Source of the DNA: Chthoniobacter flavus
GTDB taxonomy: Bacteria; Verrucomicrobiota; Verrucomicrobiia; Chthoniobacterales; JACTMZ01
Assembly: GCA_945878135.1 (NCBI GenBank)
Contig: CAMDUL010000001.1
Coordinates: forward strand, 124,001-188,000
Length of the DNA stretch: 64,000 nt
Direction of reading: 5' to 3'
Part shown: positions 38,636 through 46,945 of the stretch, piece by piece
Layout: each line of letters starts with the position of its first letter
Numbering within the stretch: the first letter of the stretch is position 1
The notes under the pieces: generated by a model
The model's database searches: none
Told to the model about the DNA's origin: nothing
Seen by the model: only the letters and a program-made list of their open reading frames with translations
Position numbers and translations under genes: made by a program

Positions 38636-39451
38636 ATGCCGAAAGCTCTGTCCGCCCCCGTGGCGCCCATTGTCCTGCGCCGCCTCCGGTTGCGCTGCGG
38701 GGACTGGTCGGTGCGCGCCCTGCGGGTCAACCGCCATCTGCAACCTTTCGAGCGTTACGCGCCGCACCGGCACCCGCACGGCCAACTGCTGCTCTACCTG
38801 CGCGGCCGCGGCGAGCAGCGCGTCGGACGGCAACGCTACCCCGCCGGGCCCGGCACGGTCTTTTTCATCCCGCCCGGACGGATCCATGAATTCCGCGAGC
38901 AGGCACCGCGCCGCGCCATCTGCCTGGTGGCCGACCTCGGCGGCGCCGCGCCGAAGCGCAGCGGCTTCCGCCGCGGACACCTCTCCGCCGAGTCCCTCGC
39001 CTCCGTGCGGCAGCAGGTCGCGGCCTTGTCTGCGGAGAACGGCCGCCATCTCGACCTGACCGCCGGCGGGGCCGCCCTGCTTATCCTCGACGCCTGCCGC
39101 CGCGCTTGCGCCGGCGAATCATCCGGCCCGCGAGCCGGTTCGGCCATCCTCGGCCGGCTGCAACGGGCATGGCGGAGCAGTGAGGACGGACATTGGCCGC
39201 GACCGGGTGAGCTGGCGCGGCGCACCGGTCTGCAAAAGGACTATCTCAACCGCCTGGTGCGGCGCGCCTGCGGCTTGACCCTCGGGCAATGGCGCGACCG
39301 CGAACTGCTCCGCGTCGCGGAAAATGAACTCAAACGCGGCGTTCGCGTCGGTGCGGTTTCCGCGTCCCTCGGCTTCAGCGACCCGAGCTACTTCGCCCGC
39401 TGGTTCCGCAAACAGACCGGCCTGCCGCCCTCGCACTGGTCTCCCTCCTGA
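38636..39451 (+). CDS. AraC-family transcriptional regulator with N-terminal cupin-like domain
   Basis: HRHPHGQLLLYLRGRGEQRVGRQRYPAGPGTVFFIPPGRIHEF; C-terminal HTH LARRTGLQKDYLNRLVRRACGLTLGQWRDRELLRVAENELKRGVRVGAVSASLGFSDPSYFARWFRKQTGLPPSHW. Confidence 0.94.
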   Translation: MPKALSAPVAPIVLRRLRLRCGDWSVRALRVNRHLQPFERYAPHRHPHGQLLLYLRGRGEQRVGRQRYPAGPGTVFFIPPGRIHEFREQAPRRAICLVADLGGAAPKRSGFRRGHLSAESLASVRQQVAALSAENGRHLDLTAGGAALLILDACRRACAGESSGPRAGSAILGRLQRAWRSSEDGHWPRPGELARRTGLQKDYLNRLVRRACGLTLGQWRDRELLRVAENELKRGVRVGAVSASLGFSDPSYFARWFRKQTGLPPSHWSPS

Positions 39452-39459
39452 TATCCCCG

Positions 39460-40209
39460 ATGCCGGATGTTTCTTCCCCGTGGGTCTGGGCGCTGGCCCT
39501 GACCGCCGCCTTCTGCGTTGGCCTGTCCAAGACCGGATTCGGCGGGCTCGGCATCGTCGCCGTCTCCCTCTTCGCCCAACTGTATCCGGCCAAGGAATCA
39601 ACCGGCGCACTGCTCCCGCTGCTGATCTTCGCGGACCTTATCGCCGTGTGGTTCTACCGAAGCCATGCCAACTGGCCGGACCTGGCCAAGCTCCTGCCCG
39701 CCACCCTCGCCGGCATCGTCTGCGGGTGGTGGCTCATGCCGCGGATCCCGGACCACGCTTTCATCGTGCTGCTCGGATGGGTCATTCTCGGACTGACGGT
39801 CCTGGCCACCGCGCAACGCCTCCGGCCCTCAATGATGAGCCGCATCGACCATCACCCTTGGCTCGGTCTCGTCGCCGGTTGGGCCACGGGCGTGACCACC
39901 ATGCTGGCCAACGCGGCCGGGGCCATTGCCGCGTTCTATTTCCTCGCCCGGCGGATGGACAAAATGACTTTCGTGGGCACCGCGGCCTGGTTTTTCCTCA
40001 TCATCAACGTGGCCAAAATCCCTTTCAGCGTGCACCTCGGCCTGCTCACAGCCTCCTCGCTCCGCTTCGACGCCCTGCTCCTCCCGGTTGTACTCGCCGG
40101 CGCCGTGGCGGGTCGCCTTATCCTGCGCCGCGTTCCGCAACGCGTCTTCGAATGGGTCACCATCGCCCTGGCCGGTGCGGCGGCGCTGCGGCTCGTTCTC
40201 GCCTCTTGA
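39460..40209 (+). CDS. Sulfite exporter TauE/SafE family (TSUP) protein
   Basis: FCVGLSKTGFGGLGIVAVSLFAQLYPAKESTGALLPLLIFADLIAVWFY; GWATGVTTMLANAAGAIAAFYFLARRMDKMTFVGTAAWFFLIINVAKIPF. Confidence 0.94.
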   Translation: MPDVSSPWVWALALTAAFCVGLSKTGFGGLGIVAVSLFAQLYPAKESTGALLPLLIFADLIAVWFYRSHANWPDLAKLLPATLAGIVCGWWLMPRIPDHAFIVLLGWVILGLTVLATAQRLRPSMMSRIDHHPWLGLVAGWATGVTTMLANAAGAIAAFYFLARRMDKMTFVGTAAWFFLIINVAKIPFSVHLGLLTASSLRFDALLLPVVLAGAVAGRLILRRVPQRVFEWVTIALAGAAALRLVLAS

Positions 40210-40273
40210 CGGGAAAAAGCGGGACGGGGAATTAGACGTGGCGTCACTCTCCCCGACCGGCTACCACAAATCC

Positions 40274-41332
40274 GTGCCCCGGCCCCGCCTCATCGCCATC
40301 GCCCTGCTTCTGCTCGTCTCCGCCGCAACGGCGTCGACCGCGCCCCCGATGACGGAACTCCTCACGCCGCCCCCCTCCGACGGACCCTTTGTCGTCCAGA
40401 CCGGCTTCCAGTTGCTCGACATCAACACGATCGACGACCAGAGCGAGACCTTCTCGTTCACCGGCATCTTGTCCGTGCAATGGAAAGACGAGCGCCAAGC
40501 ATTCGACCCGGCGGCCGAGGGTGTTCCGGAAAAATTTTACCAGGGCAATTTCCAATTCAACGAGATCGCGACCTCTTGGTATCCGGAAATCTCCCTGCTC
40601 AACACCTCCGGCCCGTTCGAGAAAGGCGAGCCGCTCCTCCGCATCCGGCCCGACGGCACCAGCATTCTGGTCACGCCGGTCAGCGCCACAGCGAAGTCCG
40701 GACTGCACCTCCGCCGCTATCCCTTCGACCGCCAGACTCTCCGGGCTGTCTTTGCCATGCCGGGCTACACGGATTCCGAGGTAGTCATGCAAACCCTGCC
40801 GCTGCCGTCTCTCGCTCCCTCGGAAATCCGCGTCCCGCAGTGGGTGCTGACCCGGACGCACGCCCTGACCGAGACCGTGCTTCCGACCGCTCCCGGCCTG
40901 CCGGGACGCACCTCGGTCTTCGTTTTCGAAACAGAGGTCAAACGGCAGGGCGCTTTTGTCATGCGTTTGGTCATCGGTCCCCTCCTCCTCGTCGTCATCC
41001 TGTCCTGGTCGGTCTTCTGGATGGATCGCGCCTCGGTCGGCGACCGGATGAGCGTGTCCTTCGTCGGCTTGCTTACCGCCGTCGCCTACCAGATCGTCCT
41101 CGGCGACATCCTCCCGCACATTTCCTACCTCACCGCGGTCAACGTCTTCGTCAATATCAGCTTCATGACGATGTGCGCCAGTATCGTGGTGAATCTGTTC
41201 GTCGGCGAATTCAACCGCGAGGGCCGGGCCGCCGAGGCCGATGCGCTGGATAACCGGTGCAAGAGAATCTTCCCCATCGTCTATTTTTCGCTCATCGTGG
41301 TGACCATCCTGATTTTCACCCTCAAATTCTGA
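40274..41332 (+). CDS. Pentameric ligand-gated ion channel (prokaryotic Cys-loop/Pro-loop receptor homologue, GLIC-like)
   Basis: GTG 40274, signal-like VPRPRLIAIALLLLVSAATAS; ligand-binding domain VQTGFQLLDINTIDDQSETFSFTGILSVQWKDERQAFDP and LHLRRYPFDRQTL; M1 PLLLVVILSWSVFWMD; M2 GDRMSVSFVGLLTAVAYQIVLGDILP; M3 YLTAVNVFVNISFMTMCASIVVNLFV; M4 RIFPIVYFSLIVVTILIFTLKF. Confidence 0.95.
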   Translation: MPRPRLIAIALLLLVSAATASTAPPMTELLTPPPSDGPFVVQTGFQLLDINTIDDQSETFSFTGILSVQWKDERQAFDPAAEGVPEKFYQGNFQFNEIATSWYPEISLLNTSGPFEKGEPLLRIRPDGTSILVTPVSATAKSGLHLRRYPFDRQTLRAVFAMPGYTDSEVVMQTLPLPSLAPSEIRVPQWVLTRTHALTETVLPTAPGLPGRTSVFVFETEVKRQGAFVMRLVIGPLLLVVILSWSVFWMDRASVGDRMSVSFVGLLTAVAYQIVLGDILPHISYLTAVNVFVNISFMTMCASIVVNLFVGEFNREGRAAEADALDNRCKRIFPIVYFSLIVVTILIFTLKF

Positions 41333-41359
41333 GCTCCCCGGCCTGCCGCCCCGGGGAGG

Positions 41360-42934
41360 TCAATCCTCCGCGCTCCGCCAGAACATCGACTTCAGCGGAT
41401 GCTCGTCGAGCACATTGCCCTCGAGACCCCTGAGCTTGTTTCCATCGTAAAGCTGGATGCCGACATAAAAATAAAGCGGACAAACCGGCATCTGCTCGCA
41501 GACTAGAAGCTTCTCCGCCCTGCGCAGGATTTCATGCCGCTTGGCCGCATCGGTCTCCGCCGCAGCCTCGGCTATCAGGCCGTCGTAACGCGGATCGCTC
41601 CATCCCGTGCGGTTGTTCCCGCCACCGGTGACAAACATGTCGAGAAAGGTGTTGGGATCCGGATAATCCCCCACCCAACTGGAGCGCGCAATGTCATAAT
41701 CGAGACGGCTCATCGAGTTGAGATACACCTTCCACTCCTGCCGCAGGAGTTGCACGTTCACGCCCAGCAACTGCCGCCACATGCTCTGCAGTTCCACCGC
41801 GATGGCTTCGTTCAGTTCGCCCTCGCTGTAAAGGTAGTTGACCATGGGAAAGCCCTCGCCCTCCGGAAACCCCGCTTCGGCCAGCAGGCGCCGCGCCTCT
41901 TCGATATTGCGTCCGCCACACTCGCCGAACGGCACATAGCCGCCCGCGCCCGGCGGCACGAAGCTGTCCGCCGGCAATTCCCCCGCCCGCGTGATGCGGT
42001 CGACGATGGACTGCTTGTCGATGACCAGACTGAACGCCCGCCGCACCCGCTCGTCCGTGAACGGCCCTTTCTCGCAATTATAGCGCAGGAAATAGGTGCC
42101 GAGAAACGGGGCCGCATGAAAATCGTCCCGCTTCTTGATCTCGCCGAGCAAGGCCGGCGGCACCAGACCCTTGTCCATCATCAGGTCGGCCTGGCCGCTC
42201 GCGTAGAGGTTGAAGGCCGTGTTGGCCTTGCTCACCGGAATGACATCGATGGTTTCCATCGCGACCTTGTCCGCATTCCAATAGCGGGGATTTTTCCGCA
42301 GCCGGATGCGGTCGTTGAGACGCCACGATTCGAGCACGTAGGCACCATTGCTCACCAGGTTGCCGGGCTTGATCCAATTGTCCCCGTGCCTGGCGATCGC
42401 GTGGAGCGGCACCGGCAACAGCGTGACGAACGAGCAGAGATCCAAAAAGAACGGCGTGGGATTTTCCAATTCGACCCGCAGCGTGCGGGCATCGGGCGCG
42501 GTCACTCCGACCCCTGCGAAGTCGGTCATTCCGCCCTCGTTGAACGCCTTGGCATTTTTGACGTAATGCAACTGGTACGCGTATTCCGATGCCGTGGCCG
42601 GATCGAGGGTCCGCCGCCACGACTCGACAAAATCCCGCGCGGTCAGCGGCGTTCCGTCACTCCAGACAAGCCCTTCGCGCAGCGTGAAGGTGTAGACCCG
42701 GCCGTCCGCGGAAACCTCCCAGTGCTCGGCCATCCCCGGCTGCGGCTTCCCCCTCTGGTCGAAGGTCAGCAAGCCCTCGAACAACGCATTGGCCACCCGG
42801 CCCTCCGGTTGGCCCGTGATCAAGGCCGGGTCGAGCGTTTCGGGTTCCGCGCCGTTGAGAAAAACCAGATCGGCCCGCGGCTGCGGCGAGCAACCGCTGC
42901 AGAGCAGGAACGCGAACAAAAGCAGAAAAGGCAC
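41360..42934 (-). CDS. Peptide ABC transporter substrate-binding protein (OppA-type SBP family 5), lipoprotein
   Basis: MPFLLLFAFLLCSGCSPQPRADLVFLNGAEPETLDPALITGQPEGRVANALFEGLLTFD; EHWEVSADGRVYTFTLREGLVWSDGTPLTARDFVESWRRTLDP. Confidence 0.95.
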   Translation of the reverse strand: MPFLLLFAFLLCSGCSPQPRADLVFLNGAEPETLDPALITGQPEGRVANALFEGLLTFDQRGKPQPGMAEHWEVSADGRVYTFTLREGLVWSDGTPLTARDFVESWRRTLDPATASEYAYQLHYVKNAKAFNEGGMTDFAGVGVTAPDARTLRVELENPTPFFLDLCSFVTLLPVPLHAIARHGDNWIKPGNLVSNGAYVLESWRLNDRIRLRKNPRYWNADKVAMETIDVIPVSKANTAFNLYASGQADLMMDKGLVPPALLGEIKKRDDFHAAPFLGTYFLRYNCEKGPFTDERVRRAFSLVIDKQSIVDRITRAGELPADSFVPPGAGGYVPFGECGGRNIEEARRLLAEAGFPEGEGFPMVNYLYSEGELNEAIAVELQSMWRQLLGVNVQLLRQEWKVYLNSMSRLDYDIARSSWVGDYPDPNTFLDMFVTGGGNNRTGWSDPRYDGLIAEAAAETDAAKRHEILRRAEKLLVCEQMPVCPLYFYVGIQLYDGNKLRGLEGNVLDEHPLKSMFWRSAED

Positions 42935-42998
42935 CCGTCATTGATGGCCCGATCGTCGCTTGCTGACAACCCCCCGATTGATCCCCTATGCTGACCCG

Positions 42999-44681
42999 AT
43001 GCCGTCCGACGCTGTCCGCTTCACCGGACTGACCGCCTTTCTCAGCATTGCCTTGGCGCTGGCCGCTTATTTTTTCGCCCTCGGCAGCGATCACGCGGCG
43101 ACCAATGGCGACGAGTTGCTCTACGCGCAAATCACGCGCCTGACCGCGGAGAACGGCCACTGGCTGCCGTTGCAAAGCGAGGTGGAACGCCACCGCAACA
43201 CCAAGCCGCCGGCCCTTTTCTGGCAGGGCATTGTTTCCACCGGCTGGGCGGACCACTACAAGCTGTGGCGTTTGCGCTATCCGAGCGTGCTTTACACCCT
43301 AGCTTTGGCCGGTCTGGTCTTCTTGACCGGACGAAAACTCGGCGGCACCGCCTCGACCGGCCTGCTCGCGGCTCTGGTCTACCTGGCATTCTTCGGCACT
43401 TACCGCTACGGGCGCGTCTTCCTCACTTCCGCTCCGGAAACCTTCTGGCTCTTCCTGCCCTTCTGCCTCCTTCTACTGCGCCGCAGGCCCGTTGCCCCGA
43501 TCGGCTGGGCCTGGGCCGCCGCTTTCGGGCTGATGTTCGGACTGGCCATGCTCTACAAGTCCTTCGCCCTCGCGGTTCCGGCCGCCGCGGGGCTGGCTTG
43601 GTGGACGCTCGACGCGCGCGGCTACCGGGTGGGAACGTGGCTGAAACACGACGCGCCGCAAATCGTGCTGGCCGGACTTCTCTCGCTCGGGGTTTTCAGC
43701 CTCTGGTATTTCCTCGATCCGCAGCGCCACCTCATCATCGCCGACTTCGTCCTCGACGAGAACGTCGGCAAGTTCGACACGGAGGGCGAAAACTATTTCG
43801 CCAATCTGCTGTGGGGAGGGTCGAGCATCTGGCGCAATGTTGTTTCCTATCCGATCAACGCCGGGCTGCTCGCTCCTGCGGTCATCGCGGTCTTCGTCCT
43901 CGGCTTCTTGCGCCGCAAGGAACAGACCGGGAGCGAGAAACTTCTCTGGTTCTGGCTCATCACCCTCTTCGCGGTCTTCTCCCTGCCGAACCAACGCGAC
44001 GAGCGTTACCTCCTCCCGGGCATGCCGGCCCTCGCCGTTCTCTGCGCGCTTTACTGGCCGCGGATTCCGCTTTGGTTGCTCGGCCTCGGCTTGCTCGCGG
44101 TCGGCGTCATTGCCTTCGGCATGGGCTGGGGCGCGCTCCTCCTGACCCGCGACCTCGCCGCCGGCCCGCTCTATCCGTGGTATTTCTGGGCCTTCCTCGC
44201 CGGCCTGATCGCCTTTGTTGTCACCATTCTCTTCCGCCGTGCCCCGATCCGGTCGGCCGTGGTGCCTGCCATCCTGCTGCTTTACCTGGCTTTCGGGCTG
44301 TTTCTTATTCCTTTCGATGGCCCCCGCGGCGCCTTTGATCGCACGGCGCAGGACTTCGCACGCGGCAAAGCGTTCCCGGCCCCGGTCAACTTCGGTGCGC
44401 GCGAAGAGATCTACCGCTTCCTCCTCCCGGGCTCGAATCCCCGGCCTTACAAGATCAAGAACACGCCGAGCCTCGACGAACTTCGCGCAAACAACGGCCT
44501 GTTCATCGTCACGGTGCCGCTGGGCGACCGGACGGTCGAAGCGGATTCGCGCCTGCGGGTCGTCGGGTCACGCCTGCAACTCATCGACCGGTTCAACAAC
44601 GCCGAAACGGTGGACATGCTGCGCGGGAATGTTTCGCGGAATATCTTCAAGGAAGATTTGCTCGTGGAAGTGAAGCCATGA
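42999..44681 (+). CDS. Glycosyltransferase family 39-type (ArnT-like) membrane protein
   Basis: SDHAATNGDELLYAQITRLTAENGHWLPLQ...HRNTKPPALFWQ; multiple TM segments; QRDERYLLPGMPALAVLCALYW. Confidence 0.88.
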   Translation: MPSDAVRFTGLTAFLSIALALAAYFFALGSDHAATNGDELLYAQITRLTAENGHWLPLQSEVERHRNTKPPALFWQGIVSTGWADHYKLWRLRYPSVLYTLALAGLVFLTGRKLGGTASTGLLAALVYLAFFGTYRYGRVFLTSAPETFWLFLPFCLLLLRRRPVAPIGWAWAAAFGLMFGLAMLYKSFALAVPAAAGLAWWTLDARGYRVGTWLKHDAPQIVLAGLLSLGVFSLWYFLDPQRHLIIADFVLDENVGKFDTEGENYFANLLWGGSSIWRNVVSYPINAGLLAPAVIAVFVLGFLRRKEQTGSEKLLWFWLITLFAVFSLPNQRDERYLLPGMPALAVLCALYWPRIPLWLLGLGLLAVGVIAFGMGWGALLLTRDLAAGPLYPWYFWAFLAGLIAFVVTILFRRAPIRSAVVPAILLLYLAFGLFLIPFDGPRGAFDRTAQDFARGKAFPAPVNFGAREEIYRFLLPGSNPRPYKIKNTPSLDELRANNGLFIVTVPLGDRTVEADSRLRVVGSRLQLIDRFNNAETVDMLRGNVSRNIFKEDLLVEVKP

Positions 44682-46357
44682 GCATAAGGGAATCGGTCCT
44701 TCCGCGCTGGCTCGGGGTGCTGGCCCTCGGCTTCGCCGCTTTTGTCTACCTGCACAACACCGGGAGCGAACACGCGGCGACCAACCCGGACGAGTATCTT
44801 TACCTGCAGATCGCGCGATTGACCGTAGAGACCGGACAATGGCTGCCCTTGCAGGCGGCCAAGACGGAGCACCGCAACACCAAGCCACCGGGGCTTTTCT
44901 GGCAGGGAATGGCTTCGAGCAATTTCGGGAAAAGCTGGGAACTGTGGCGGTTGCGCCTGCCCAACGCACTTTTTTCCATCGCCACCGCGGCCATGGCCTT
45001 CCTGCTGGCCCGCCGGATCGCGGGGACGTTTTCCGCGGGTGTGGTCGCGGCGCTGGCCTACCTCGCTTTCCTCGGCGTCTACCGGCACGGCCGGGTCTTC
45101 CTGACCAGCGCACCGGAAACCTTCTGGCTGTTCCTCCCGTTTTTCATCCTCCTCATGCGGCCGCGCGCTGGTCTCGGTTGGGGGACGGTGCTGGCCTTCG
45201 GGTTCATGCTCGGCGCCGGGCTGCTTTACAAATCCTTCGCCATGATCATCCCGTCCGCCGGTGCCCTCGCCTGGTGGACTCTTGACCAGCGCGGATACCG
45301 TCCGGTCGCCTGGCTGCGACGCGATGCGCCCAAGATCGCCGTCCTCACCTTTGTCGCGCTCGCGGTCTTTGCCCTTTGGTTCCTTCTTGATCCGCAACGG
45401 CAGTTCATCCTGCAGGATTTCGTCCTCAAGGAAAACGCGGGCAAGTTCGATCCGCACGAAGCGGGCTACCTCGCCACCGCGCTGTGGGGCAAACACAGCA
45501 TCTGGGCCTACACCCTCGGATGGCTGGCCAATGCCGGACTGGTCGCCCCGGCCGTCCTCGCGATGTTTGTCCTCGCGTGGCGCGGACGCCGCGCCATGGC
45601 ACCGTCCGAGCAATTGCTCTGGATCTGGATCATCACCCTTTTTGTTTTCCACCTCCTGCCCAACATCCGCTACGAACGCTACCTGCTCCCGGCCATGCCG
45701 GCCGTGGCCGTGCTCTGCGGCGTTTATTGGCCCCGCCTGCCGCGCGGGATTCATGCGGTGACCCTTGCCGTTTGCGCCGTGTTGGGGCTCGCCCTTTTGT
45801 CGGGCGCGCTCCTCCTCGCCGGCTCGCTCCGCGATTGGTCCGTTTACGGTCTGGCCGACTGGCTGATGCTCGCTTCCGTTGCCGGTTTCGCCCTCGCCGG
45901 GTTGCTCGCGGGAAACCGGACCAGCCTCTTCCCCTTGCCCGCCGTGCTCCTGGTCTATCTCGGCTTCGCCATTTTCCTTCGTCCCTTCGACGGCCCGCTT
46001 GGCGCGTTTCCTCCCGCGGCCGTCGAGGCGGCGCGGGGCCGGAGCGTGGCCGTCCCGTCGCCCTTCATCGCGCGGGATGAACTTTACCGCTTGCGCCTCC
46101 CCGGAGCGGACGTCCGCCGGATCCGGCCGAAGGATTTGGCGAATGCCTTGGCCGGGACGGAAAGCGACCTGATCATTTTCCCCGTGACTTTGGCTGCGCC
46201 GCCCATCGTCCCCGGCTTCCGTGTGCTGGGCAGCCGTTTGCGTCTGAACGACCACTTCAACGCGGAACAAACCGCCGACCTGCTCCGGGGCAATATCGCG
46301 CGGCAGCTTTTCCAGCGCGAACTTCTGGTCGAACGCGTGACCTCAGCCCCGCGTTAA
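44678..46357 (+). CDS. Glycosyltransferase family 39-type (ArnT-like) membrane protein, tandem paralogue
   Basis: SEHAATNPDEYLYLQIARLTVETGQWLPLQ...HRNTKPPGLFWQG; ATGA overlap with the preceding gene; IRYERYLLPAMPAVAVLCGVYWPRLP. Confidence 0.88.
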   Translation: MSIRESVLPRWLGVLALGFAAFVYLHNTGSEHAATNPDEYLYLQIARLTVETGQWLPLQAAKTEHRNTKPPGLFWQGMASSNFGKSWELWRLRLPNALFSIATAAMAFLLARRIAGTFSAGVVAALAYLAFLGVYRHGRVFLTSAPETFWLFLPFFILLMRPRAGLGWGTVLAFGFMLGAGLLYKSFAMIIPSAGALAWWTLDQRGYRPVAWLRRDAPKIAVLTFVALAVFALWFLLDPQRQFILQDFVLKENAGKFDPHEAGYLATALWGKHSIWAYTLGWLANAGLVAPAVLAMFVLAWRGRRAMAPSEQLLWIWIITLFVFHLLPNIRYERYLLPAMPAVAVLCGVYWPRLPRGIHAVTLAVCAVLGLALLSGALLLAGSLRDWSVYGLADWLMLASVAGFALAGLLAGNRTSLFPLPAVLLVYLGFAIFLRPFDGPLGAFPPAAVEAARGRSVAVPSPFIARDELYRLRLPGADVRRIRPKDLANALAGTESDLIIFPVTLAAPPIVPGFRVLGSRLRLNDHFNAEQTADLLRGNIARQLFQRELLVERVTSAPR

Positions 46358-46945
46358 GCGCCGCGCGGCGGCAACGGCCACCGCGACCAGCGAAACCGCG
46401 CCGTAAAGCGGATCGAGCACGTAGTCCCAGAAATTGTGCGATTCCTGCCCGCGGCAGAGGAAGGCCGCCGATGACGCGGCCAAGACCCAACCGAAACGGT
46501 TGCCGCGCCAGACGAGCAAGGCGGACAGCGCCGCGACCGGACCGAACAGCAACAGCGAGCGCGTCCACTCCAGCCAAGGCCAACCGAGCGAATAGGTGTC
46601 GAGGTTGCGCATGCCCAAGCCGAGGGCGCTGGGATAAAGAACAAGCGACGCCGCGGCACCGAAGATCCATGCGGCCCGCCATTCGCGCGGACGGAAAATC
46701 GTGCCGCCGCCCGCCCGCTGCAGGATGGAAACCGCGAGCAACGCGACCAGTGGCACGCTGAGATTGGGGGTGAGGCCGCTCAGCCAGTAGCGGGGCACTT
46801 GACCGAAAAACGGGATCACGCTGACCGCAACCGCGCCAAAGGCGGCGAGCAGGAACCAGCGCCCTCCACGTCCCAAACGCTGGATGCTCCACAAGACGAG
46901 GAGAAACAGCCCCGCCGCATTCCACCAGAACGCCGCTACGCTCAT
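46343..46945 (-). CDS. Hypothetical multi-TM membrane protein
   Basis: MSVAAFWWNAAGLFLLVLWSIQRLGRGGRWFLLAAFGAVAVSVIPFF...; start overlaps the sialidase stop (ATGA). Confidence 0.8.
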   Translation of the reverse strand: MSVAAFWWNAAGLFLLVLWSIQRLGRGGRWFLLAAFGAVAVSVIPFFGQVPRYWLSGLTPNLSVPLVALLAVSILQRAGGGTIFRPREWRAAWIFGAAASLVLYPSALGLGMRNLDTYSLGWPWLEWTRSLLLFGPVAALSALLVWRGNRFGWVLAASSAAFLCRGQESHNFWDYVLDPLYGAVSLVAVAVAAARRLTRG

